From Blastobasis lacticolella (Eukaryota > Arthropoda > Insecta > Lepidoptera > Blastobasidae): a stretch of 64,000 nucleotides of DNA. Positions within the stretch are counted from its first letter, which is position 1. Every line of letters begins with the position of its first letter. Below, piece after piece: positions 36,081 to 47,879 of this stretch. The translations under genes and the position numbers were made by a program. Below the pieces are notes generated by a model that saw only the letters and a program-made list of their open reading frames with translations, did no database searches and had not been told where the DNA came from. Location: NCBI GenBank assembly GCA_905147135.1, contig LR990048.1, positions 15,298,563 through 15,362,562 of the forward strand, given 5' to 3'.

Positions 36081-36595
36081 CAGGGTGTTTCATAATACAT
36101 GTATAAAGCCGAAAGGGTGTTAAAGTATAGCTTGCAAAGAGTACACTGGCGACTTCATATTATCCAGACATTGAATTTTAATTTTTATAAAAAATCTTCG
36201 TTTTTAAAGAAAAATAACCATATCGACTACGTTGATGCGCAGCTCTATTTCAAGTTGATGATCCTAGAAGGAGAAGTTTAACCTTTTAAATTAAAATTAC
36301 AATATTTTTTTGTACAGAACCCTCAAACCAAAAAATACAAAACAGCTAATTTAGATCTCCTTAATATCCCATTGCGCCTAGTACTATGAACTTGAGTGAC
36401 CTTTTACAACTGATTTCTAGAGATGCGGTCTTTCGTTTTCAAAATGTCGATTATCGACATTGAAAAGGTAAAAGTTCGATAGTCATTTTCTCGCTTACTA
36501 TTCCACGCACGAAAAAAATAATTGTACCTATCGTTTTAATACGTTTAGCACTCCATCCAGTTCACGGCTTTATACATGTATTATGAAACACCCTG
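36081..36595. mobile_element. 515-bp MITE with perfect 31-bp terminal inverted repeats
   Basis: Arms 36081-36111 and 36565-36595 are exact complements, beginning cagggtgtttcataataca. TA dinucleotides flank both ends (36079-36080, 36596-36597), as for Tc1/mariner-type elements. No transposase; the internal short frames look accidental. Confidence 0.9.
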
Positions 36596-36597
36596 TA

Positions 36598-37200
36598 TAG
36601 TCTTCAACCTCTTCATTCGTTTCAATTGAAGTATATTCTTTAACATCCTTCATCAACATAATCCTAACTCCATCATCCACTGTAATCCTCCTTCTAGTAT
36701 CCCGTATCATTTAAATAACTATCTGCGAGCACCTGTTAATGGCTTCGCTGTTAGGAATATTTTTAAGTATCTACCTACTTGTAACTTGCTGTTAGTGTTC
36801 TGAATAAAGTGAAATAAAATAATAATAATCCTTCAGCGTACAACGCAGCTTCTACCTCCATGTAAGTTGTGTAATAAAAATTCTTTGTTCTTTTTGTAAA
36901 ACATTCCATCTTCAATCGAGGTTACTAGCTTAAATTCAACTGTAATTATTTGTTTTGTTACCTCCATATGAGGCCAACATAATTATCTTATTGCTTATTA
37001 GCTTCTTCTATTTACTAGCTTTTTTGCCCGCGACTTCGTATTGGGCATAACTAGAACCTATGTGACTCGCTGATAATGGAGCTTTTTAAAAAGAAAGAAA
37101 TTAAAAAATTGGTAAGGAAGTTTTTAAGTTTGTCCATTACAAACCAAACAATCAAATCTTTTCTCTTTATAATATTAGTCACATTATGTGATGGCCCAGC
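36598..37200. other. Spacer with a Helitron-like end
   Basis: The inverse of 37013-37050 reads as a Helitron 3' end (cgaagtcgcgggcaaaa then AGCTAGT). The 5' end of that element was not found. No gene. Confidence 0.45.
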
Positions 37201-37620
37201 GACCTTAAGGACCTTTTATCTATACGTTTCCTCGGCCTAGTGCCGGTAGCTTCTGGCAGCCGTGGTGGTTGGCCATCGCCAACCACCACGGCTGGAGGTT
37301 GACAATTGTTGTTCTGGCGAATTCCAGGATCACCCTACGGGTTGGATGGAGCAATTAGCACTGCACTAGTCCACACCGTCAGGCCACAATTTTTCTCGCT
37401 GCCATTCCTGTTGCGAGCGCTCTCCTGTCAAATAATCGGTCACCGCCTCCCTGCGCCGGTTACCGAGGTCCGCTGTAAGACCGACCGCGTTTGAACTCGC
37501 ATAAAACTATTTAGTGAACGTGCTCCACGATAAACCTTGCCGGAATAGGTGTTCGAACCACGCGTGTCTGAAGCTCATTTATTTAATACTTTGTGGGTGT
37601 GGGTACTTTTGTCTTATCTG
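37200..37620. repeat. GC-rich repeat block, copy 1
   Basis: Shares CCTCGG(C/T)CTAGTGCCGG, ACCACCACGGCT, GACAATTGTTGTTCTG and CGCTCTCCTGTCA with 43540-43830 and, less the start, with 44345-44660. Non-coding; part of the segmental unit around the A2 and A3 genes. Confidence 0.7.
37258..37293. repeat. Perfect hairpin, 16-bp arms, 4-nt loop
   Basis: agccgtggtggttggc and its exact complement separated by catc, at the edge of the GC-rich block. The other copies of this block keep only one arm. Confidence 0.85.
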
Positions 37621-37798
37621 TATTTTTGCATTTTATTTATATATCTATCCAAACATAATTATACATTCTTGAGTATCTTGTTTTCGTGGTTATCCACGTA
37701 ATAGTAGGGTTGGGGTAGGATAGGATAGTGGTAGGTATATGATCATCGCACACGAAGTCGAGCCGGGCCGGCTAGTAAGAGATAAAAACATTAGACAC

Positions 37799-38170
37799 TC
37801 AATTTATTTCGTTTATTTCGTCTAATTTTTTTTGTTTCTTTTGTACATTACGGTTATTTATAAAGCCATGTTCTTTTATGTGAAAATACAAGTCTACGAC
37901 AAGCGCTACAACCATGTGGCAATAGACGATCCCATACACGGTGCAAGGCGCAGAATGCAACAAGTAAGCGTTTAAGACTCCAAATGCAGATATTACGAGT
38001 TGCATGACCACAGACAGTCGCTCTGCTTTGTGTATCTCAGACATTTGGTTGGTAGCGTACAGAACTATAAACATAACTGATACGATGACGCCTGGGCCCG
38101 AGACCATGCAGTTGAGCTGAGGCTTTCTCTTTTCAACGAGCGGCATACTGTAACTTACCATAGATATAAC
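37799..38170 (-). CDS. Small multi-span membrane protein, last exon (array member A2)
   Basis: Exon from acceptor tttattttag at 38170, phase 0 (VISMVSYSMPLVEKRKPQ), to TGA at 37799; the stop codon sits within an AATAAA-rich end. About 123 residues from the acceptor. Spans: GVIVSVMFIVLYATNQM, LSVVMQLVISAFGVLNAYLL, IVYCHMVVALVVDLYFHI; then a highly basic and acidic tail (KKQKKLDEINEIN). Paralogous to A3 over the whole exon, including the short Pro-Gln-Leu-Asn-Cys motif before span 1. The 5' exon is not identified. Function unknown. Confidence 0.75.
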   Translation of the reverse strand, partial: VISMVSYSMPLVEKRKPQLNCMVSGPGVIVSVMFIVLYATNQMSEIHKAERLSVVMQLVISAFGVLNAYLLHSAPCTVYGIVYCHMVVALVVDLYFHIKEHGFINNRNVQKKQKKLDEINEIN

Positions 38171-38214
38171 CTAAAATAAATAATATGTTCAAAGTAGTCT
38201 GTTATAATAATCTC

Positions 38215-38425
38215 CGACGAAAAAGGAGGGATATTATAATTTTGACGTGTGTATCGGTCGATTTCTATGTCAGTCTGTCGCATCGTTGCTCCCGCAAGGA
38301 TGGACCGATTTGGATGCAGTTTTCTCTACGTGAAGGCCAGCTTAATTGAGATACCTAGTTCTTCGCTATGTTTCATTAAAATGGGTTCGGTAGTTTAGAT
38401 AATATAAGAGTATATGTAAACTAAA
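38215..38425 (+). repeat. Dispersed repeat (ATCGTTGCTCCCG family)
   Basis: Same element as 5385-5565 and 45250-45490, lying at the same distance upstream of member A2 as the 45250 copy lies upstream of A3, so it was carried along by the duplication. Confidence 0.65.
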
Positions 38426-38954
38426 TCGTTTTCTTCCCGAACCTGGTCTTCTTTTGACCGAACCGGCGGTCTCTTATTACCGTTGCCAAGTGCTCTGGAT
38501 GATTGGACGACTCACACAGGGGCCATAGGGGGCCCACTGAAAACCAGCGTCACGGCAACTGTAATGGCATATGCTGAGTGTGGCCCCATTGCACTCTCCA
38601 CATGGCACAGGTACGAGATTAGTCTTTTTTTATGTATCTAATTTTATTATATTTTCTGATTGTAATAAATGTGTATTACTTTACTCACTTACTTACATTA
38701 AGTCGCTGAGATACGTAACTATTAACCTTATCGTTTTAGCAACCATATCAGAAAGTGGTATTTAGTGGTAAAAAGAAAAAAAAAAATTATCGTAAATAAT
38801 TCAAAAACTTTAAAATTTTGCCAAGTACAGTGTCACCATTTTAAAATAATCATTAGTTTTCTTTTGTTAGCTTTAAATTTTAAATCAAGATCGTAAGCTT
38901 TCATGCCAGCATACTTCCTAAAAATATAATTACATCGTCAAAGTAATAAAGCGC

Positions 38955-41785
38955 CCCAGCATACAAACGTAGTTTGATCACTTGTAGTCGTAGTCGAGAC
39001 TGAAAAGCCGCTGCTGCTGTTCCTCACTGAGACGCAGATCAGAAGTCCGGCTGACGCGGCGTACCTCAGCTACCCAGGGTATACTCTCGAGCACAGGTTC
39101 GTACCTGGTCTTGGAGTCCGTGTGTACGCTCAGACGACATCTGCATTCGGCGTCTCAGATGCTTTGAAAGGTCTGGATTGTCCATTTTGTGGCTTCAAGT
39201 GGATACCGGTCAAGTGCGCATTCTGTTTGCCTGCGTTTATCGATCCCATAGCGGGGACGTCTCGGAGACGTCTCGTTTATGTGACCATCTCATTGAAGCG
39301 GCGGATGAAGCGAGGGAACGTTACCCAGCGGCGCAGCTGGTCATCCTGAGGGATTTCAATGCCCACCACCAACAGTGGCTTTTCCCATACAAGGTGACCA
39401 ATGATGCTGGAAGAGAGGCGCGTAAACTAGCTGTCGCTAGATCTCACCCAGCTAGTAAACTGCGCCACGAGGGTACCGGATGTCGACTCCCATTCCGCCA
39501 ATTGCTTAGACCTTCTGCTGACGACTGATCCGGACAGGCACTCAGTATCGGTTTCCGCACCGCTGGGTACATCCGACTACTGTCTGGTGAAATCTGTATC
39601 CGTCTATTTCCCACCTGAGCAAAGCCCATGCAACCCCCGACGGGTGTGGCGATACAAATCAGCAGATTGGAATGAGATGCGTCACTTTTTTTGGCGGGAG
39701 GCATGCTTCTCTTCGGGCGATCCGTCGAGTTGTGCTGAAGCTGTTACCGCGGTTATGGGAATGCCAGGGAATGGAATACTTTATTCCGTATTCTGACGTA
39801 GCGATGAACGGCAAGTCTCGTCCATGGTTTAGTGCTGACTGCAGTCGCGCTGAAGCGCTAAAGCAGGCGGCATACTCTGCCTGGGCTGAGGCTCGAGCGC
39901 ATATGTCTCCGGATACTCGCAAACTGAAGAGACCCTTTAATCTCGCCGCCAAGTCTTGCAAAAGGACGCTACGCAGGGCTCGATTCGACCACATAAGGCG
40001 GATTGGCACCAAACTGGCCTCTTATCCTCCTGGGAGTAAGGCGTTTTGGTCTTTGGCAAAAGCGGTCGAATCCAATTTTAGCCAATCTTCGTTACCAACA
40101 TTGCTGAAACTTGCGCATGCTGCGGGGGAGAAAGCAAATTTACTTGGTTCTCATTTCGCGGCGAATTCACGTTTGGATACTGCAGGTAAAACTTCACCTG
40201 TCTCACCTCGCGCTGACTGCTCTATGGCAGAGGTGCGTATACATCAGAAAGAGATTTTAAAAATCCTGCGGTATCTGGACGTGAACAAGGCTAGTGGACC
40301 TGATGGTATACCAGCAATAGTCCTGCGTAGTTGTGCTCCTGAGTTGTCTCCTGTTCTCACGCGCCTGTATCGCCTCTCACTAGAGACTGGAATTGTACCT
40401 AAGACATGAAAGCTTGCCAATGTGCAGCCCATACCTAAGAAGGGCAGCCGCGTAGACCCTGCCAACTTCCGTCCTATTTCGGTCACCTCCATACTTTGTA
40501 AGATTATGGAGCGTGCATTGAACAATAAACTCCTCGCGCATCTTGAAGGTAACGATCTCCTCAGCGATCACCAGTACAGATTCCGCAGTGGTCGGTCGAC
40601 TGGGGACCTTCTGGTGTATGCCACTCATATTTGGAGTGAGGCCATTGAGAAGCATGGCGAGGTCCTTGCTATATCTCTTGATATCTAAAAGGCAGGGTTT
40701 GGCTCGCAGCCCTTGTAAGCAAGCTTCCCTCATACGGTATTCCTGCTGGCTTTTGCACATGGATATTGGATTTTCTGAGTGAACGATCAATCCGTGTAGT
40801 TCTAGACGGCTACACTTCTGATCTTAAGGCTATCGACGCGGGAGTCCTCAGGGGTCGGTCCTGCCCGCGACTTTATTTCTGCTTGTACTAGGTACCTTTG
40901 GGTACGCAGATGACAGCTCAATAAAGGATAGATATCTGTCAGATGCAAAAGCCAACAGGGGAGATATTCAGTCTTGTCGAGAGGCCATGGTTGGTCGCTT
41001 GAACGAGGCTCTCAAGGCAGTGTCCTATTGGGGCGAAGCCAATCTAGTATCGTTCAACGCCACCAAAACACAGATGTGTTTGTTTTCCGCTAAAACGAGT
41101 CCATTTCATCTAGCTCCGACTTTCCGGAATGTATCTGTGGAAATTACCGACAACACACAGCTCCTGTTGAGCTATTAACCAATCTGAACTTTGGACAGTA
41201 CAACGAATCAAAAGCCAAGACTGTAACCAAAAAACTTGGAATCCTTTCGTAGATCAAGCGGTACTTCACTTCAAGGCAGTTGCTTCAGTTATATCAAGCA
41301 AAAGTCCGATCTTGCATGGAGTACTGCTGCCACCTCTGGGATGGATCAGCCAAATATCAACTGGCTGCTTTGGATTCGGTGGAAAAACGTGCAAAGAAAT
41401 TAATTTGTGATCCGCAGTTGATTGACGCTAAGCTGCAGAGCATCGGCGTAGGGTTGCGCGTTTGTCGGTCTTCTACAGGTTGCACTTCGGAGAGTGTGCG
41501 AAGCAGTTGCACTACCTCATTCCGCCGGCTCCTTTTCGCCATCGGAAGACGCAATCCGGGCGAGCGCCTCATTCTTATGTCGTGGATTTTCGAGCTATCC
41601 GCACTAGCCGCTTTGGCTAGACTTTAATAAAGCGTACGATTAAGGAGTGGAATTCGTTGCCTGCGAGTGTGTTCCCTGATCAATATAATCTGGATGCCTT
41701 CAAGGCTATAGTGTATAGGCTGTTCCTAGACAGACACTTACCACCAGGTGAGACGGCGGTCAAATGCCTAGTTAAAAAAAAATAA
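38955..41785 (+). mobile_element. Jockey-type LINE, 5' truncated, several frameshifts
   Basis: Starts inside the endonuclease (FLTETQIRSPADAAYLSY-like reading near 39020), continues with AQLVILRDFNAH (endonuclease), RPWFSADC, the RT blocks KASGPDGIPAIVL and NFRPISVTSILCKIMERAL, then FGYADDSS in a separate frame, and the C-terminal CMEYCCHLWDGSA and NLDAFKA. Ends in an A-run near 41776. At least five frame breaks. It separates the left and right parts of a segmental duplicate. Confidence 0.85.
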
Positions 41786-41786
41786 C

Positions 41787-42062
41787 ATATTTTCAATATT
41801 GCGCTATCAAATTCAAAGAAATGTTGTATACGTGATCTAGAATCTTCATTATATATGCTTGTGATTTGTCAGATTTTCGTTAAAATATATTGTTTTAAAG
41901 TTACACAGGATTTAAAATTCCGAATTCTTAAATCCCGTGTAACTTTGAAACGATAAATTTTAATGAAAAGCTGGAAAATCACAAGAGTTAAATATATCAC
42001 AAGGTGTCTGGATCACGACAACAAAATTCTTTGGCTTTGATAGCGTAAAATTGAAAATATCA
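41787..42062. mobile_element. Fold-back element, about 275 bp
   Basis: Nearly the whole stretch is an imperfect palindrome: arms start tattttcaatattgcgctat and end with its inverse (atagcgtaaaattgaaaata). The centre near 41928 has aaagttacacaggat facing atcccgtgtaacttt. Adjacent to the A-tail of the LINE. Only the centre and right arm remain in the paralogous segment at 46108-46245. Confidence 0.75.
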
Positions 42063-42159
42063 ACAGACTATGTTTGTAGGGAGCGCGCTTGGTATTTATT
42101 GGCGCAAAAAATTATCGTATCATTATTGGAGATTTTCCGAGAGTTAATTAAATAATGTT

Positions 42160-42475
42160 GGCGTTAATGTTTCGGATGTGCTCTCGCGCACGTGGGCCCG
42201 GGGTTCGCCTTGACCATGATCCAGGATTTGGCCGATCAGGTTATTACAATGGAGCGACTGCCATCGACCTCCGTGACCCTGCTACAAGGGGAACCTGACT
42301 GAATTGGATCATGGTTACACATTCAGTCGCCTGAATGTGCAGGTTTCATCACCATGTTTTCCCTCACCGTAAGAGCATCGGTTAGTATTTAACTAATGTA
42401 CGTAACTCAGAAATGAGTCATTGGTACATGGCCGCAGCGGGATTCGAACCGTTTGGCCACTGACGCTCTTCATTT
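42160..42475 (-). repeat. SINE family 1
   Basis: Minus-strand copy with inverted B box GGATTCGAACCG and 3' block GTGGGCCCGGGGTTCGCC. The head between the boxes is shortened. Confidence 0.78.
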
Positions 42476-42579
42476 TCTGACAGCTGATTAAAAAGGAAAA
42501 ATACTTCAAATAATTGTAATAAATGGCGTTGATTAGACACGGATCTCAAAAATAAATTAATATAAGGAGAAAATGTTAG

Positions 42580-43215
42580 ATCTTGACGAGTACTAGTCAT
42601 TTCCTTTGAGGAACTAGTGATAAGCCAAGCTGCCATTCGAAATGGACGACTACTGTACTGACTGTCGACTAATATATACCTACCAACTATTATTTCTCTT
42701 CCGTAACTAGTGTTTTAGGGCCAATAATTTCTGAATTAGAATTACAGTTTCAAGTTTGACAGCTGTACAATTTTGTCCAGATTTCATTACCTATCTGACC
42801 TGGTCCTGGTGAATATGATACAGTTACAGAAGTATACGTATCGTTTCAAGCATCACGTCAGCCCTTACCCTACAAAGTAGTTTCTGACTAGGCACAGCTC
42901 CATCTCCTAAATTGTTCACCTTCATTGTCAGTTCAGCAGCATAAGATGATAATTCCCAGAAACAAAAATCTTAAATACGATACATGATAAACACACCATA
43001 AGATCCTATAGCTTATGACGGCTTTCCTCCAGTTTTACAAGGTTTTTACCGTCAGAACCTGACTTGATCAAAATGGAACTACCTCAGAAGCTTACCCTTT
43101 CAAATAAAAACGAAATGATACCAGCTCTAGAGCGGCTCTGTTTCTGGCAAATTTAAGAGCCAAAGAGTTTGATGTACAGAAGCAATATTTTTTAGGACTC
43201 TTCGGAATCTACAAA
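42580..43215. repeat. Segmental duplicate of 33510-34160
   Basis: See the partner segment. This copy lies downstream (minus-strand sense) of member A3. Non-coding. Confidence 0.75.
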
Positions 43216-43539
43216 CTGACAAGGACAAAGCGTCATTCAGATAGAAGGCGCGATCTGCCGTCTGTGACAGCGGTCAGCCACGCGGGCAGATAGATGTGTT
43301 CTTTTTCTTGTTAGGTTGTGATGTAATGATTTTGCTAAAGACTAATGAAGTGACACCAACACGTCATAAAAATACAGCTGGTAAAATATTTGATTAAGTT
43401 CCCGTGAGTTGATAAACGATAAACTAAATAAAATGAAATAATTAAAAAAACACAAAACGCACTGCTCTAGTGCCTCACGATAAAATAGGCTTAAAACTGT
43501 AGTTTAAAATTATAATGGCCCACCGACCTTAGTTACTTT

Positions 43540-43830
43540 ATACCAAACGTTTCCTCGGTCTAGTGCCGGAAGCTTTTGACGGATGGCCAGGCCAACCACC
43601 ACGGCTAGAGGTTGACAATTGTTGTTCTGTCGAATTCCAGGAGCACCCTACTGGTTGGAGCCATTAGCTCTGTCCACACCATCAGGCCACCATTTTCCGC
43701 ACTGCCATTTCTGCTGCGAGCGCTCTCCTGTCACGTATTTGGGCACCACCTCCCCGCGCCGGTCACACCCGATCATAAGTGCGTGCCAAGTGACCGCCCG
43801 CGTTCGAACTCGCGTAAAAAGGTCTAGCAC
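43540..43830. repeat. GC-rich repeat block, copy 2
   Basis: Matches 37200-37500. Overlapping antisense frames here are by-products of its GC content. Confidence 0.7.
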
Positions 43831-43844
43831 TAACACGCTAGTGC

Positions 43845-44125
43845 CAATATGTACCTGTCGATGACTCTTTTCTGAGTTATTCATCAGTTGAACACTAAAC
43901 CAATGGTCTTAGGGTGAGGGAAAACATCGCATTATGAAACCTGCATATTCAGGCAACAGAATGTGATCATCCATGATCCAATCTGGTCAGGTTTCCCTGG
44001 TAGCAGGGTCGCGGAGGTCAGATGGCAGGCGCTCCACTGTAATTACCTGATCTGCCAAATCCTAGGTTATCGTCAAGGCAGACCCCGGGCCTCGCGCGCC
44101 ATAGCACAACCGGAACGTTAACGCC
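43845..44125 (+). repeat. SINE family 1, headless
   Basis: Body from TGACTCTTTTCTGAGTTAT to CAGACCCCGGGCC and AACCGGAACGTTAACGCC; head missing. Inserted between two copies of the GC-rich block. Confidence 0.72.
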
Positions 44126-44344
44126 AAAATATCCACATCTCTAAGCAATTAAAACTGGCCCCCATGGAGGATCTGGTTATGTTTCATTGCCAGTGAAGGA
44201 CCTATGTACACTGTGTGCCGCATCTCCTTCGATCTCCACTTGTTTTAGAGTTATTCATGTTAGTGCAACAAAATCAAGGTAATTTTAAAATTTCAATTTT
44301 AGCTAAACCATGAAAGTGAGAGTAACCAACATTGTAACTGATGG

Positions 44345-44660
44345 CCACCCACAACGGCTGGAGGACTTTTTGTTTGGGTGAATTCCGGGAGCACCCTACG
44401 CATTGCAACAACGGGCATTGAAATAGCCCACACCGACAGGCCACAACAATTTTCCTCGCTGCCATTCTTGGTGCGAGTACTCTCCTGTCGGTCACTGCAC
44501 CCCCGCGCCGGTCACCGAGATCCGCTGTAAGACAGACTGCGTTCGAACTCGCTTAAAATTTATTTTGTGAACGTGCTCCACGATAAACTTAGCCGGAGTA
44601 GTTAATTTTTCGAACCCCGCTTAGTTAATTTTTTATGTGATTTAAGCTTATTATTGAACA
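44345..44660. repeat. GC-rich repeat block, copy 3
   Basis: Begins within the block (ACAACGGCTGGAGG), continues collinearly with 37280-37560 through AACGTGCTCCACGATAAAC. Confidence 0.7.
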
Positions 44661-44834
44661 CTTTGTGAGTCAGTTATAATATATACTTTTGTCTTATTTG
44701 TATTATACATTCTTGAGTATCTTTCTTCGTGGTCATCCACGTAATAGTTGGGTTGGGGTAGGATAGGATGGTGGTAGGTGTCTACGACCCACGCAAGCCA
44801 AGCCGAGCTAGTAAGAGATAAAAACATTAGAAAC

Positions 44835-45206
44835 TCAGTTTATTTCGTTTATTTCGTCTAATTTCTTTTTTTTCTTTCGTACATCAAGGCTATGTAAAAA
44901 TCCATGTTCTTGTATGTGAAAATACAAGTCTACGACAAGCGCTACAGCCATGTGGCAATAGATGATCCCATACAAGGTGCTAGACGCCGAACGCATCAAG
45001 TAAGCGTCTAAGATTCCAATTGCCGCTATTACAAGTTGCATGACCACGGACAGTCGCTCTGCTTTGTGTATCTCAGATACTTGGTTGGTAACGTATAGAA
45101 CTATAAATATAAATGATACCATGACGCCCGGGCCCGAGACCATGCAGTTGAGCTGAGGCCTTCTCTTTTCATAGAGCGGCATATTGTAAATTACCAAAGC
45201 CATAAC
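44835..45206 (-). CDS. Small multi-span membrane protein, last exon (array member A3)
   Basis: Exon from acceptor tttattttag at 45206, phase 0 (VMALVIYNMPLYEKRRPQ), to TGA at 44835. About 123 residues. Spans: GVMVSFIFIVLYVTNQV, LSVVMQLVIAAIGILDAYLM, IIYCHMAVALVVDLYFHI; tail KKKKKLDEINEIN. Nearly collinear with A2 without gaps, with many changes conservative, which suggests both have been maintained as proteins. A first exon is not established: a 62-codon frame at 45918-46106 ends at a GT, but in the wrong phase. Confidence 0.75.
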   Translation of the reverse strand, partial: VMALVIYNMPLYEKRRPQLNCMVSGPGVMVSFIFIVLYVTNQVSEIHKAERLSVVMQLVIAAIGILDAYLMRSASSTLYGIIYCHMAVALVVDLYFHIQEHGFLHSLDVRKKKKKLDEINEIN

Positions 45207-45249
45207 CTAAAATAAATAATATGTTCAAAGTAGTCTGTTATAATAATCC

Positions 45250-45490
45250 CCGACGAAAAAGGAGGGGTGTTATAATTTTGACGTGTGTATCGGCCGATCT
45301 CTATGTCAGTCTGTCGCATCGTAGCTCCCGCAAGGATGGACAGATTTGGATGCGGTTTTCTTTACGCAAAAGCCAGTTTAATCGAGATGGTTCATTGCTT
45401 TGTTTCAATAAAATCGGTTTGGTAGTTTAGACAATACTTGAGTATATGTAAACTTGGTCGGGGGTTATCTGACTTTTTCAGTCGGTTACG
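45250..45490 (+). repeat. Dispersed repeat upstream of member A3
   Basis: Same family as 5385-5565 and 38215-38425, ending GTCGGGGGTTATCTGACTTT. Confidence 0.65.
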
Positions 45491-46107
45491 TTATATACTT
45501 AGGTACATGACCTGCCTGCCAATTTCGAAGATACCGATTCCTACAGTGGTCGATATGGTGACCCCTTTCCTACCTAAGTAGGTAATTATCAAGATAGATT
45601 CCGATTCATATTATCACGAGTTTTTAATAGCAGTTGATTTTGAAAAAGTTTTTGAAGCAAGCTGGTCTTCTTTAGACTGAACCGGTTTCTTGTTAGCGTT
45701 GCCAACTCCTCTGGATGGTTTAACGACTCATATTAAGTTGCTGAGATACGTAAGTTTGCGAACAACTTTGATCAAATAGTGCTATAATTTTATCTGCTAT
45801 TGCCTTATCGTTTTATCAACCATATCAGAAAAAGGTATTAAAAAAGAAAAATAATAATTAAATTAATTAATTTTCATAAATAATCCAAAAACATTATAAT
45901 TTTAGCAAGTAATAGTGTCATTTAAAAAAAATCATTAGTTCAAAAATATGAAATGGAACTTTTATGTCAGCATACTTACAAAAAACTGTCAGCATGGTAG
46001 AGAAAAATTCGGAAGTGCTTTTGTTTTTAAAAGGATTTAGTTTTTTAATACTTTGGTTCCCGAGAAATAGAAAAAAATTATGAACGTACAGGCAAAGCCA
46101 ATCCAAA

Positions 46108-46245
46108 TATATTGTTTCAAAGTTACACAGGAATTAAAATTCCGAAACCTTAAATCCTGTGTAACTTTGAAACGATAAATTTCAACGAAAAGCTGAAAAA
46201 TCACAAGAGTTTCTTCGGCATTGTTAGCGTAATATTGAAAATATG
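46108..46245. repeat. Half of the fold-back element
   Basis: Matches the centre and right arm of 41787-42062 (aaagttacacagg ... cctgtgtaacttt, then gcgtaatattgaaaatat). The left arm is lost. Confidence 0.65.
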
Positions 46246-46259
46246 AACAGACTATGTTT

Positions 46260-47050
46260 GTATGGAGCGCGCTTGGTGGAGACTCCTCTTAACACGTTAG
46301 ACGCCTTAACATATTCTTATAGTCATAAAGAAGGATATCAGGAGGTTGGATATTTTGTCACTTTTACTTTTTAACCACGAGTCAATAAGTCCTTTTATAC
46401 ATTACTCGTAATTATTCATTTTAGCCATGGACGATTTGAACACTGATATGATTTATAATAACCTTCACGCGGTGCCAATCAACCCCTGAGAATGTTCCAG
46501 TTTCAAGATCCCCAGCAGTAGACCTTGGTCAACATCGCTTCGCCAACGGCATTAGGAAGCACATCCAACGTTTGGAAGTTCATTGTGATATTGAAGCTTG
46601 ATTAGCCATAAAGATTAACTTTCCTTCCTTCTTGTCAGTCTATAGAGAGGGCTGTGACAACTTTTTCATATAAAATATGCGTGTCAGGTCAGAGACAAAA
46701 AATAATGAAATCTCCTTCATTTTCTGTCAGCAGACAATAAAAAGGGATGTCTTCTCTGTCGATATTTTCTTTCGATGTATTGTAATAAGAGATATTATCG
46801 ATATCGATGTAATAAGAACCATCCCGGCTCAAGTATGTACTTGGCATAATAAGGTACTTTCCCTTAAAGTGTACAATGCTTCCTTTCACTTTTTGCCTTG
46901 TTCCTTTGTGTATTTTATTTGTAAATTAGCAATTAAAAAATATTTAAAAAATATCGTTTATTAGGTACAGCATGTGTGGTAATGTCAGTACCTACTTCAG
47001 TAGACCTTCCGTCTTATTTATTACCGCATCAAATACAATCGTTAGGTAAT
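46260..47050. other. Spacer
   Basis: No gene. The 46677-46964 frame is AT-rich and unsupported. A tatcgatatcgat tract at 46796 is the only local feature. Confidence 0.4.
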
Positions 47051-47054
47051 CGGT

Positions 47055-47290
47055 AGATACTAATATTGTAAAGAAAAAAGATTTGTATTTTTATTTGTTT
47101 GTAATAAATAAACTCAAAAAGTACTGGGCCGTTTTTAAAAATCACTTCCGTTAATAAGAAACTACATTATACCCAGTGACATTCCCAGGTCACTTTTATC
47201 CCGGGAAAGTTATAAGTTCCCGCGGGAAAGTTGATTGTTTATAGATATCCGAACTGCGCGTGGGTTAAAGCAGAATATTAGAGATAAATA
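47055..47290 (+). mobile_element. Helitron-like 5' fragment
   Basis: Begins tactaatattgtaaagaaaa and CTCAAAAAGTACTGGGCCG, the same start as the complete Helitron at 60237. The 3' hairpin and CTAG end are not found. Confidence 0.6.
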
Positions 47291-47879
47291 GGGAAAACTC
47301 ATCAACTCAACTATTTTTTTAGTAAACGATCTCCCCAAATTTTTCCACTCCTCGTGATCAATAGGTATTTTTTATTTACATCGACACTGAGGAAAAGCAA
47401 CGAACACATCACTGTCACACGCCCGACCCAAATTAATTTTACATGTATCTTGGGATTAAATAGGTAATTACTAACTGTCGATGTTTTCACACTATATAGT
47501 ACAGAGTTTGTAGTATTATTTAAGTCAAGAAATTACTGAAACCTCGAAATATTTCAAATAAAAAAGCTCATGAAACACTCATTATACGAGCGATAACCGG
47601 CGACTTACAATATACTTAAGGTAGTGGTCTAATGCACTGCACTAATATAATAAAATAACAAAACGTTTAACACAAAATATTAAATTATATTGCCAATACA
47701 TAAACTGAATCGTTTGTTTACAAATTTGTGTCTGATAATCAAATTACTTGTCACGCTCACAGCATGGCATGAATTTTATCCCTGAGGGCCACTCTACATA
47801 AGCATGTAGGTAGCTAACTTTTCAATCTCTTTGCCACACACGGTGTCTTTTTGTCATAGCGGGGCTGGGGGCCGTCTGC

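Noticed and set aside
39178..41627. Novel gene cluster between A2 and A3
   Set aside because: All frames fit one decayed LINE with endonuclease and reverse transcriptase motifs.
1412..42475. tRNA genes suggested by A and B box-like sequence
   Set aside because: All such heads are joined to the same 200-300-bp bodies or lack a foldable cloverleaf; they are SINE heads, not functional tRNA genes.
45918..46106. First exon of membrane-protein member A3
   Set aside because: The frame ends at a GT in phase 1 while the downstream exon needs phase 0, and the equivalent region near A2 is not open.
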